DNA of 6,541 nucleotides from JBBQKP01 sp038326995 (GTDB lineage: Bacteria; Planctomycetota; Phycisphaerae; Tepidisphaerales; Tepidisphaeraceae): assembly GCA_038326995.1 (NCBI GenBank), contig JBBQKP010000194.1:1-6541 (forward strand), given 5' to 3'. The position numbers were made by a program, and so were the translations under genes. Shown here in pieces: positions 1 to 6,196 of this stretch. Below the pieces are notes generated by a model. The model had not been told where the DNA came from. It ran no database searches and saw nothing but the letters and a program-made list of their open reading frames with translations. Position 1 is the stretch's first letter. Each line of letters starts with the position of its first letter.

Positions 1-103
1 TGAAGAAGGATCAGACTGAACAGATGTCACGCCTTCGACTCCCGGCCGTTGTTCGGTTATCGTTCGTGTGTCGCATGCACTGTCGGCGACTGGAATTGTC
101 CTC

Positions 104-2209
104 ATGGAAGAACCTAAAGCCACGCCCAAACCCACGCCCAATCCCACGCCCAATCACTGGCTCGATGAGCTGAACCCCGAGCAGCGCGACGCCGCGACGC
201 ACGCGGGCGACTTGCCGATATTGGTCATCGCCGGCGCGGGCACGGGCAAGACCAAGACGCTCGCTTCGCGCGTGGCGTGGCTGATCGAAAACGGCGTCTC
301 GCCCTCGCGCATTTTGCTGTTGACCTTCACACGCCGAGCGTCGCTCGAAATGTTAGAACGCGCAGGCAAGCTGATTGGTCCTGCTCGCGCCGCACAAGTC
401 GTCGGCGGCACGTTTCATGCCGTGGCGAATCGCCTGCTTCGTCAGTACGGCCCGTCGATCGGGCTCTCGCCCTCCTTCAGCGTCATCGATCCCGCCGACT
501 CCGCAGACCTGATTGATTTGGTCCGAAGCGACTTGAACCTGGGCACGAACAAGGACGGCGTGGCCGAGCGCCGTTTCCCGCGTAAGAGCACGATCGCCGC
601 GGTGTATTCGCGCGTCGTCAATTCGCGAACCAAGCTCGACGACGTTTTGAAAAAACAGTTTCCGTGGTGCACGCAGGACGCGGACGGCATTCGGCAGATC
701 GTCGAGCAGTTCATTAAGCGAAAGCGCGAGCAGGCCGTGCTGGATTACGACGACCTGCTGCTCTATTTTCACGCGCTGTTGCGATTGCCGGGCGTGGGCG
801 ACGAGGTTGCCGATCGGTTCGACCATGTTCTGGTGGATGAGTATCAGGACACGAATCTGATTCAGGCGGAGATTTTGCAGTCGTTCCGCAAGCCGAACGC
901 GGCCCGGCCGTGCGGCGTGATGGTTGTGGGCGATGATGCGCAGTCGATCTACAGTTTTCGCGCCGCCAGCGTCGAAAACATTCTGTCGTTTCCAAAGCAG
1001 TTTGAAGGCGCACGCGTGGTGAAACTCGAGCGAAATTACCGCAGCGTGCAGCCGATTCTTGATGCGAGCAACGCGGTGATGTCCAGGGCGAATCATCAGT
1101 TCGCCAAGAACCTTGTGGGTGTGCGGCAATCGGAGCAGAAGCCGCGATTGTTGACGTTGCAGGATGAGGCCGGGCAATCGCAGGCGGTGTGCGAGCGAAT
1201 TCTCGACCGGCTCGAACAAGGCACGCCGCTGAAGGGGCAGGCGGTTTTGTTTCGCACGGGCTATCACTCCGACGCGCTCGAAGTTGAACTGGCCAGACGC
1301 AACATTCCGTTCGTCAAATACGGCGGGCTTAAGTTCGTCGAGGCCGCCCACGTGAAGGACATGGTCGCGCTGTTGCGCCTGCTCGTAAACCCGGCCGACG
1401 AGATGAGCTGGTTCCGCGTGATGCAGCTTATCGAAGGCATAGGCCCGGCAGCGGCGCGGAAAATCATCACGGGTCTGGGTGTCGGCCAGACCACGAGTGA
1501 CCCGATTCTTTCGATGCGGATGGACGCCGTTTCCGTGCCCGCCGCGGCGCGGTTTCAGTTCGCCGAGTTCGTGCGGGCCGTGCTTTTGTGCATCGATCAG
1601 AAGCCGACGCCCGCGGGCGTGGTCGAGCGCATCCGCACGTTTTACGACCCGATTTTCGCCCGCACATATGACAACGCCGAAATGCGGCTTCGCGATCTCG
1701 AACAGCTTCAGCAGATCGCCGCCAACTACACGATTTTGCAGCAGTTCGTCACCGATCTGGCGATCGACCCGCCGACCAGTACGCAGGATTTGGCGGGCAA
1801 GCCGATGCTGGAAGAGGACTATTTGATTCTGTCGACGATTCACTCGGCCAAGGGGTGCGAATGGGATGTCGTGCACATTTTGCACGTGGCCGACGGCAAC
1901 ATGCCCGCGGACATGGCGTGCGGCAGTGATGCGGAGATCGACGAGGAGCGGCGGCTATTTTATGTTGCCATGACGCGTGCCCGAAACGAGCTGAATCTGT
2001 ATTTCCCGCTTCGATATTATTTCAAAAAGAACAAGACCAGCGACAGGCATAGCTACGCGCAGCTCACACGGTTTATTCCGCCCGAGCACCGAAAGTTTTA
2101 CGACCAGATCGGGCTTCACCAGCCGCCCAAGATCGAGACGACGATTGCCGCGAGAAGAGTCGCGCAGGAGCAGGTCGATGCGATGCTGACGGACTTGTTC
2201 AGGATGTGA
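104..2209 (+). CDS. UvrD/Rep/PcrA-family ATP-dependent DNA helicase (SF1A)
   Basis: Predicted 3'-5' DNA helicase that unwinds duplex DNA using ATP in repair or replication restart in the cytoplasm. From the ATG at 104 (701 aa), all SF1A motifs are visible in order: Q-motif LNPEQRDAA (23-31), Walker A AGAGTGKT (43-50), motif Ia TFTRRA (74-79), GTFHAVANRLLR (102-113), Walker B DEYQD (245-249), motif III GDDAQSIYSFRAA (276-288), LERNYRS (308-314), motif V LSTIHSAKG (576-584) and motif VI RRLFYVAMTRAR (616-627). The length is near Rep, and the protein ends soon after motif VI without an obvious PcrA/UvrD C-terminal extension. The residues before the Q-motif are Pro/Thr/Asn-rich and encoded by a short tandem repeat. 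The ATG is preferred because GGAA lies 8 nt upstream; an in-frame GTG at 68 would add 12 residues and has no visible ribosome site. The family is certain, but which paralogue (uvrD, pcrA or rep) cannot be told. Confidence 0.95.
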   Translation: MEEPKATPKPTPNPTPNHWLDELNPEQRDAATHAGDLPILVIAGAGTGKTKTLASRVAWLIENGVSPSRILLLTFTRRASLEMLERAGKLIGPARAAQVVGGTFHAVANRLLRQYGPSIGLSPSFSVIDPADSADLIDLVRSDLNLGTNKDGVAERRFPRKSTIAAVYSRVVNSRTKLDDVLKKQFPWCTQDADGIRQIVEQFIKRKREQAVLDYDDLLLYFHALLRLPGVGDEVADRFDHVLVDEYQDTNLIQAEILQSFRKPNAARPCGVMVVGDDAQSIYSFRAASVENILSFPKQFEGARVVKLERNYRSVQPILDASNAVMSRANHQFAKNLVGVRQSEQKPRLLTLQDEAGQSQAVCERILDRLEQGTPLKGQAVLFRTGYHSDALEVELARRNIPFVKYGGLKFVEAAHVKDMVALLRLLVNPADEMSWFRVMQLIEGIGPAAARKIITGLGVGQTTSDPILSMRMDAVSVPAAARFQFAEFVRAVLLCIDQKPTPAGVVERIRTFYDPIFARTYDNAEMRLRDLEQLQQIAANYTILQQFVTDLAIDPPTSTQDLAGKPMLEEDYLILSTIHSAKGCEWDVVHILHVADGNMPADMACGSDAEIDEERRLFYVAMTRARNELNLYFPLRYYFKKNKTSDRHSYAQLTRFIPPEHRKFYDQIGLHQPPKIETTIAARRVAQEQVDAMLTDLFRM
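120..155 (+). repeat. Three tandem 12-bp units in the helicase N-terminus
   Basis: Three head-to-tail copies of CCACGCCCAA(A/T)C start at 120, 132 and 144. The last two are identical and the first differs by one base. They encode the Thr-Pro-Lys/Asn-Pro run ahead of the helicase Q-motif, a probably flexible leader. Because the unit is 12 bp, changes in copy number would keep the reading frame. Confidence 0.85.
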
Positions 2210-2410
2210 CAGGCCAGGCCAGCACAATGATGAGTGGTGCGGTAAGTCAGACGGAATAAACGAGCCGCGTTTGAAGTAAGCGTTGTCAGCGAATCGCCAA
2301 AATGAGCGAAAGTGAACCGCACAATACTGCGGACCCTTCAGGACTTGCTGGCGGCTACACAGAATTGAGTGCGAGTCGGCAGATCGTCAGCGTTGCCGAA
2401 AATTATTGAC

Positions 2411-2438
2411 TTGCCGCCGAGGAGACATGGTGTATTAT
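2411..2438 (+). promoter_or_regulatory. Candidate sigma70-type promoter for the dockerin/PEP-CTERM gene
   Basis: A TTGCCG box at 2411-2416 is separated by 16 bp from TATTAT at 2433-2438, about 50 bp before the start codon. A better -35 match, TTGACT at 2406-2411, lies 21 bp from the same -10, which is too far for a normal promoter. The call rests only on box similarity and on the local AT-rich shift. Confidence 0.35.
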
Positions 2439-2476
2439 TGGGTTGTTAAGCGGTTTACCGAAGGAGTTACTTGTTC

Positions 2477-2483
2477 GGAGGAG
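2477..2483 (+). promoter_or_regulatory. Strong Shine-Dalgarno site deciding the start at 2492
   Basis: GGAGGAG ends 8 nt before the ATG at 2492, near-ideal spacing. This picks ATG 2492 over the in-frame TTG at 2471, which has its own weaker AAGGAG at 2461-2466. It is the clearest ribosome binding site in the window and suggests efficient translation of the surface protein. Confidence 0.8.
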
Positions 2484-2491
2484 AAATTCAA

Positions 2492-4099
2492 ATGCCTGTG
2501 TGTATGTCGTCTGCTCAATCGATTCATCGCCCCGCCCGTTTCGCGTCAGCCCTATTGGCCGCGGGGTTGGTGACGCTTTTTGGGGCGTCCGCTGGCGCTC
2601 AAACCACCGGCACGTGGGCCCCATCCACGGGCGGGAACTGGTCCGTGCCGACCAACTGGACCCCGGCCGTGCCCAACGGCACCTCCATTGCGGGAGGCAC
2701 CGCAACGCTCGGCGCCGCCATCACCGCCGATGCGACCGTTTCCCTCAATATTCCCGTTACTTTATCGAATCTCACTTTCGATTCGCCCTTCTCCTACACG
2801 ATCGCGGGCGCACAGTCGCTCACCCTCAACGGCATTCAGCGAATCACCGTCAACCAAGGCACTCACACCATCGCTGCACCCCTTGCCGGCATCAACGGCT
2901 TCGACAAGGTCGGCCCGGGCACGCTCATCATCAACGGCAGTTCCACGATCACCGGCTTCATCGGCGTCTCCGCGGGCGTCTTACGAATCACCAACCCCGC
3001 CGCCATCGGTAGTGTCAGCTCAGACGATGTTCTGGGCGCTTCGTCGGGCGGGTCGCTCCAACTATCCGGCTCGATCGATCTCGGAAACAGACCTATCGGC
3101 CTGGCTGGCACGCCTTCGAATGGCTCGCTGCGAAGCCTTTCTGGCAACAACCGCGTCGGCGGAAACGTGTTTCTGATTCAGAACACCAACGTCGGCGTCG
3201 ATGCCGGGACGCTCACCCTCGCGGGCACGATCATCCCCAACGGCGTCGCGTTCAACACCGACTTTCGTAAGGTCGGCGGCGGCACGCTCGTCGCACAACG
3301 CTTCGGCGGCAACGATGTTCTGGGCTCGCCCCAGCGGCCGCTCGGCCTGCTCGAAGTCTCGGGCGGCCTCCTGCGTCAACAGCAAAACCCCGGCGTCGGG
3401 CCCTCCACCCTCACCACAAGCCGCGTCAACGCCCTGTCGATTCAGCCTTCCGCCCAGCTCGATCTGACCAACAATGCCTTGGTCATCGACTACTTCGGCA
3501 ACTCGCCACAGCAGGATGTGCGAAACGCCCTGCGCGAAACGCGAATCATTTCGTCGACGCCCAACGCCCTGTCAGTCGGCATCGGTTTCGGCGAGCAAGT
3601 TGACCTGGCCGCATCGTTTCCCACGACCACCCCGAACATCTTCTTCGGCCAATCGCTCGACTCCACAAGCCTGCTGCTTCGCTACACGCTTTTGGGTGAC
3701 ACGAACCTGAACGGCACCGTAGATTTCGCCGATCTCGTCAACCTCGCGCGGTCGTTCAACAGGCCGGGCGTTTGGAGCAATGGTGACAGCAACTATGACG
3801 GCAACGTCGATTTCATCGACTTGGTCAACATCGCAAGGAACTTCAATCGGACACTCGGAGCTCCCGGCCCGATCGGCGGACTCGAGGCCGGCGGCGGCGG
3901 AGGTTTTGCGTCGGAATGGGCGCGCGCGCTGGCGATTGTTCCTGAACCGACTGCATTCGGACCCCTGATCGCAGCAGGATTTGCGCTAATTGGACGATTT
4001 CGCCGGAACTCCGACAAATTATTATCGGAGAATAAACTTGCCAGTCCGAGCGTCTCGCAGTATGCTTTGCAAGTCAATGACCCTCAAACGCCGGTTTGA
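2492..4099 (+). CDS. Secreted beta-strand-repeat protein with dockerin and PEP-CTERM sorting motif
   Basis: Predicted exported surface protein of 535 aa. A Sec signal peptide spans residues 1-36: basic segment HRPAR, hydrophobic core from about 18 to 31, likely cleavage after AGA. Next comes a Gly/Thr/Asn-rich body with autotransporter-associated beta-strand repeats, KVGPGTLIING at 139-149 and KVGGGTLVA at 260-268. Two dockerin type I-like repeats follow, GDTNLNGTVDFADLVNLA (402-419) and GDSNYDGNVDFIDLVNIA (431-448), each with a calcium-loop pattern (D403/N405/N407/D411; D432/N434/D436/D440). A five-Gly run precedes VPEP (483-486), a hydrophobic helix and RFRR (502-505), a PEP-CTERM signal recognised by exosortases. 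Thirty further residues follow the basic cluster, which is unusual. The domain mix is typical of planctomycete surface proteins. There is no catalytic domain, so the ligand or role is unknown; no outer-membrane barrel is seen, so it is not a true autotransporter. Confidence 0.9.
   Translation: MPVCMSSAQSIHRPARFASALLAAGLVTLFGASAGAQTTGTWAPSTGGNWSVPTNWTPAVPNGTSIAGGTATLGAAITADATVSLNIPVTLSNLTFDSPFSYTIAGAQSLTLNGIQRITVNQGTHTIAAPLAGINGFDKVGPGTLIINGSSTITGFIGVSAGVLRITNPAAIGSVSSDDVLGASSGGSLQLSGSIDLGNRPIGLAGTPSNGSLRSLSGNNRVGGNVFLIQNTNVGVDAGTLTLAGTIIPNGVAFNTDFRKVGGGTLVAQRFGGNDVLGSPQRPLGLLEVSGGLLRQQQNPGVGPSTLTTSRVNALSIQPSAQLDLTNNALVIDYFGNSPQQDVRNALRETRIISSTPNALSVGIGFGEQVDLAASFPTTTPNIFFGQSLDSTSLLLRYTLLGDTNLNGTVDFADLVNLARSFNRPGVWSNGDSNYDGNVDFIDLVNIARNFNRTLGAPGPIGGLEAGGGGGFASEWARALAIVPEPTAFGPLIAAGFALIGRFRRNSDKLLSENKLASPSVSQYALQVNDPQTPV
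3024..3325 (+). repeat. 14-bp direct repeat within the beta-strand-repeat region
   Basis: ACGATGTTCTGGGC occurs at 3024-3037 and again at 3312-3325, in the same frame, both encoding DVLG. Each copy follows a K-V-G-x-G-T-L beta-strand motif and precedes a Leu/Ser/Gly strand. It is probably the trace of an internal duplication of the repeat unit, not a regulatory site. Confidence 0.6.
4009..4030 (+). other. Inverted repeat in the coding tail after the PEP-CTERM motif
   Basis: CTCCGA at 4009-4014 is mirrored by TCGGAG at 4025-4030 around an AT-rich 10-nt loop that could add two inner A-T pairs. It begins three bases after the codons for the RFRR cluster, inside the extra 30-residue tail and where base composition turns AT-rich. 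It may be an mRNA hairpin or chance. Confidence 0.45.
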
Positions 4100-4100
4100 G
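4083..4100 (+). terminator. Hairpin overlapping the stop codon; possible weak terminator or attenuator
   Basis: CTCAAAC-GCCG-GTTTGAG is a perfect 7-bp stem with a 4-nt loop. The TGA stop at 4097-4099 lies within the right arm. The sequence after it, ATCTAAATTTTAG, is T-rich but not a clean T-run. It lies between two tandem genes, so partial termination, lowering expression of the second gene, or mRNA 3' end protection are both plausible. Confidence 0.5.
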
Positions 4101-4152
4101 ATCTAAATTTTAGTCAATCCTGAACCTCTTTTGAACGTGGAGAATGCTCATC

Positions 4153-4785
4153 ATGAAGAAGCTCATCACAGCCGCCGCACTGACCGCCGTCGGTATCTCA
4201 GCCAGCTCCGCCTCAGCGGCAATTTCGCTGACGGCAACCCCCGGTGTGCTTAACGCCTCAAACAATTTCGTTGACATCAACATTTTCAACGACGGCGTCG
4301 GCACAGGAACCAGAATTGTTGCTTACCAGCTTAACTATGCCGGAACGCCCATCAGTTTCGACTTCGGCGATCTGGACGCAGATATAAGCACTCCCAATGC
4401 CGTTGATCTATCCTTTGGCGCGAGTGCGGGCTTGACCCTGGGCTTTAGCGGCTTCCGTCTTGGCTCTGCCGCTCAGACGAGCGTGGTCAACTCAAATCCG
4501 GTCGATACTTCGAACCTCTGGTCAGTCCCGATCGGCAGCTTCCAAATCACCGCCACAACACTTGCCGCAACCCCGCCCCAGAGCGGTGTGCGAATTGCTC
4601 GCTTCGTATACGCGAACAGCAACCTCAACCCGACGTTCACACTCTCGGGCGTCGCCGCCGGAGAAGTCGGGCCGACCAGCGTTCCCGTCAGCGTGACGTT
4701 CCCCTCCGCTCCCATCCCTGAGCCCGTCGCCCTAGGGGTCGTTGCCGCGACCGCGCTAACGCTCCTGCGTCGCCGCCGCGCCTAA
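4153..4785 (+). CDS. Secreted PEP-CTERM protein of unknown function, possibly cohesin-like
   Basis: Predicted exported protein of 210 aa. The N-terminus MKKLITAAALTAVGIS with ASA cleavage after residue 22 is a clear Sec signal peptide. The C-terminus has PIPEP, a hydrophobic segment ALGVVAATALTLL and a terminal RRRRA: a normal PEP-CTERM sorting signal ending right after the basic cluster. The mature body (about 165 aa) is Ala/Ser/Thr/Val-rich with no Cys and reads as alternating beta strands. A strand such as IVAYQLNYAGTPISF loosely recalls cohesin domains, but this is a weak impression. ATG 4153 is chosen because GGAG at 4139-4142 lies 10 nt upstream; ATG 4144 would leave only 1 nt and put residues before MKK. 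It sits 53 bp after the dockerin/PEP-CTERM gene in the same direction and is probably co-transcribed with it. No enzyme motif is seen. Confidence 0.88.
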   Translation: MKKLITAAALTAVGISASSASAAISLTATPGVLNASNNFVDINIFNDGVGTGTRIVAYQLNYAGTPISFDFGDLDADISTPNAVDLSFGASAGLTLGFSGFRLGSAAQTSVVNSNPVDTSNLWSVPIGSFQITATTLAATPPQSGVRIARFVYANSNLNPTFTLSGVAAGEVGPTSVPVSVTFPSAPIPEPVALGVVAATALTLLRRRRA

Positions 4786-4814
4786 TCGCACGTTTGCATT
4801 CCATTCCAGATATC

Positions 4815-4848
4815 AAAGAGCCTGTGCCTTCATCGGTGCAGGCTCTTT
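4815..4848 (+). terminator. Rho-independent terminator between convergent genes
   Basis: AAAGAGCCTGTGCC pairs with GGTGCAGGCTCTTT over 14 bp, including two G-U pairs, around a 6-nt loop TTCATC, and is followed by TGTTTTG. An outer ATATCAAA (4810-4817) can also pair with TTTGATAT (4852-4859). It lies about 30 bp after the PEP-CTERM gene stop and about 50 bp from the 3' end of the opposing RNase H-like gene. It may therefore stop transcription from both sides, though the T-run is better on the + strand. Confidence 0.9.
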
Positions 4849-4896
4849 TGTTTTGATATGCCAACAAGCAACTCATCTCGTTATCTCTTCATCGCC

Positions 4897-5880
4897 TCAC
4901 CTGCTTCTCACCATTACCTTCGGGTCGATTCCCTCGGACTTGCACGCCTGATCGATGTCCTTCATAAACCGCAGGCCGTCGGTCCAATAGCCGGCCGTCG
5001 CTTCAAGACCGGGCACACGCAGTTGCCAATACCGGCTGAGTCGCATCATCAGTCGTTCGCGCAGGTATTTGCAGAGCATCGAAGCAAGTGCCGTCGGCAA
5101 GTTTAGTTGCTCACTTTTCTCGGCGAAGATGATCCGTGCAACGGCCTGTCCGCGCGTCAGAGTGTACTCGCCAAACCCGTCTTCTTCTTTGACGACAATG
5201 AGCGACCATTGATCAAACATCGTGCGAAGCAGCGGGCCGTAATGCGTGCGGCCGCCCTGCCGATCGCATACGACCAGCAGACCGTCCTTCGTGGCGTGAC
5301 GCTCCAATAGGCCGTCGAGCAACGACATCGAAATACTCGCCAGTGTCGAACCCTTGTTGTTGGTCTTCTGGAACCAGTCGTTCAATCTCGCTTCACAGAC
5401 CACATCCGCCCGCAACTCTACGCCGGTTATGCCGACGTCCGCCAAGCCCCGCGCGACGACGCCCTGTGCGAGCTTCAACGACATCGCGTCGCACGTGATC
5501 GGGTGCTTCTCGTCCTCGGGCATTTGGTACCACGGCAACTCGTCCAGAAGGGAAAAAGCGTTCACTTTCCGCGGCGAGACTTTTTCGATCAATTCATTGA
5601 GATTTGCCGTCACCCGATTCGCCGTCACGCCGTGAATGGCCATGACCGACTTTTCCAATCCAAATAGCCCGATCGTCGGCGTGTAGACCAGCTTGCTGTC
5701 ATTGATGTGCAGCTTTCGGCCGCTCGGGTCGCGCTTCTTCGAGACGATCGATTTGCATCGTTTCCATAAATCTGGGATTTCGTCCATCGAAGAATCTTCG
5801 ACCCGCATCGCCGCCGACCCGACGACCAAAGGTCCGAGGATCGGGCCGTACCCCGCTTCGTCGATGCCCGCGATGACCAT
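4897..5880 (-). CDS. Enlarged RNase HII-like (ribonuclease H fold) protein
   Basis: Predicted ribonuclease of the RNase HII/HIII type, which cuts RNA in RNA-DNA hybrids or at ribonucleotides in DNA with metal ions. Seen here (327 aa): GIDEAGYGPILGPLVVG at 5-21, matching the family's first motif with catalytic D7 and E8; NDSK at 60-63, matching the DSKKLS segment; VVCDRQGG with D206, a likely third carboxylate; ALASMLCKYLRE (264-275), matching the A-S-x-x-A-K-x-x-R-D helix but with Glu275 where HII has Asp; and PTAL/GYWTDG near the end with Y298, a likely equivalent of the conserved Tyr. Family members are usually about 200-260 aa; most of the excess lies between residues 64 and 205. The usual G-R-G of motif 1 is G-Y-G. 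It converges on the surface-protein pair, and no clear ribosome site precedes its ATG. The fold is confident; canonical RNase HII activity is less so. Confidence 0.85.
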   Translation of the reverse strand: MVIAGIDEAGYGPILGPLVVGSAAMRVEDSSMDEIPDLWKRCKSIVSKKRDPSGRKLHINDSKLVYTPTIGLFGLEKSVMAIHGVTANRVTANLNELIEKVSPRKVNAFSLLDELPWYQMPEDEKHPITCDAMSLKLAQGVVARGLADVGITGVELRADVVCEARLNDWFQKTNNKGSTLASISMSLLDGLLERHATKDGLLVVCDRQGGRTHYGPLLRTMFDQWSLIVVKEEDGFGEYTLTRGQAVARIIFAEKSEQLNLPTALASMLCKYLRERLMMRLSRYWQLRVPGLEATAGYWTDGLRFMKDIDQACKSEGIDPKVMVRSR

Positions 5881-5937
5881 CGCCTGAGTGTAGTGAGATG
5901 TCGTCGCGAAACCATTTTCGCCGGGCTTTATCGAATT

Positions 5938-5962
5938 GACGTGATTCGAGCTCAGTCACGTC
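5938..5962. promoter_or_regulatory. Inverted repeat upstream of the RNase H-like gene; possible operator
   Basis: GACGTGA at 5938-5944 and TCACGTC at 5956-5962 are perfect 7-bp arms with an 11-bp spacer that itself contains the palindrome GAGCTC. The arms lie 58-82 bp upstream of the - strand start at 5880. The geometry would fit a dimeric DNA-binding protein site or an mRNA leader hairpin; no regulator is identifiable. Confidence 0.4.
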
Positions 5963-5991
5963 TCAGATTTCGAATTTTGAATTGGGTTCGG

Positions 5992-6049
5992 TCAGTCGTT
6001 TCGCCGCAGACGTAGTCTGCGAGCGCGTTCGTTGAAATCGCACGACTGA
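5992..6049. repeat. 8-bp inverted repeat enclosing the first REP-like hairpin
   Basis: TCAGTCGT at 5992-5999 is the exact reverse complement of ACGACTGA at 6042-6049. The 17-bp hairpin at 6005-6021 lies between them, off-centre. The nested layout resembles a small palindromic element, but no target-site duplication or transposase was found. Confidence 0.45.
6005..6021 (+). repeat. REP-like hairpin, copy 1
   Basis: CGCAGAC-GTA-GTCTGCG is a perfect 7-bp stem with a 3-nt loop. It is preceded by TTTCGC, which matches the TTTTGC before copy 2 when that copy is read on the other strand. It has no T-run, so a repeat element is more likely than a classic terminator. Confidence 0.6.
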
Positions 6050-6107
6050 TTTTCCAGACGTTTGATCAACACACTACGGTTCAGTGGCTTTTCATTATGA
6101 CGGTGCA

Positions 6108-6124
6108 CGCAGGCTGCGCCTGCG
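6108..6124 (-). repeat. REP-like hairpin, copy 2, inverted
   Basis: On the - strand this reads CGCAGGC-GCA-GCCTGCG, a perfect 7-bp stem preceded by TTTTGC. It matches copy 1 except for a paired A-T to G-C change in the stem, one loop base and one base in the short flank. The paired change argues that the stem itself is conserved. Copies 1 and 2 face each other about 86 bp apart. Confidence 0.6.
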
Positions 6125-6196
6125 GCAAAACATCAGCGATCCCGTAATCAAAGTGCCACGAAGCACGAAATGTCCTCGAATCAGTTCATCGCTCTC

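Larger units (their letters stand above)
2210..2491. other. Intergenic spacer between helicase and dockerin/PEP-CTERM gene
   Basis: No convincing gene is present in this 282-bp stretch. It holds a small hairpin, CCGCA-caatac-TGCGG at 2317-2332, with no T-run after it, so it is at best a weak termination or mRNA structure. The 3' half becomes AT-rich and contains the candidate promoter and the ribosome binding site listed separately. The short open frames crossing it have no family signature. Confidence 0.6.
5881..6196. other. Palindrome-rich spacer between sigma factor and RNase H-like gene
   Basis: No convincing gene lies in this 316-bp gap; the open frame crossing its right half has no family features and continues as an antisense shadow of the sigma factor gene. 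The spacer holds four inverted-repeat structures listed separately, an AT-rich patch around 5965-5985 with two GAATT words, and a short repeated CACGAA word near 6154-6166. For the flanking - strand genes it is the 3' end of one transcript and the leader of the next. Confidence 0.6.

Noticed and set aside
68..103. GTG 68 as the helicase start
   Set aside because: It is in frame and possible, but no ribosome site precedes it. ATG 104 has a weak GGAA at good spacing and already covers the Q-motif.
353..1885. Open frame of 510 codons on the - strand inside the helicase gene
   Set aside because: It lies wholly antisense to a helicase with every family motif intact. Its translation is Arg/His/Gln-rich with no recognisable domain, as expected for a shadow frame in GC-rich DNA.
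2471..2491. TTG 2471 as the start of the dockerin/PEP-CTERM gene
   Set aside because: The GGAGGAG at 2477-2483 would then lie inside the gene, while it is ideally spaced for ATG 2492, which also gives a normal signal peptide.
2443..3176. Two long overlapping + strand frames (2443-3012 and 2580-3176)
   Set aside because: They overlap the secreted protein in other frames and translate to Arg/His/Pro/Ser-rich sequence without domains.
2492..4099. True type V autotransporter
   Set aside because: Beta-strand repeats of the autotransporter-associated type are present, but there is no C-terminal barrel; the C-terminus is a dockerin plus PEP-CTERM signal.
4144..4152. ATG 4144 as the start of the small PEP-CTERM gene
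   Set aside because: Only 1 nt separates GGAG from this ATG. ATG 4153 has workable spacing and yields the classic MKK signal peptide start.
4858..5635. Several + strand frames opposite the RNase H-like gene
   Set aside because: They are antisense shadows of a gene with clear RNase H-fold motifs; none has a ribosome site or known domain.
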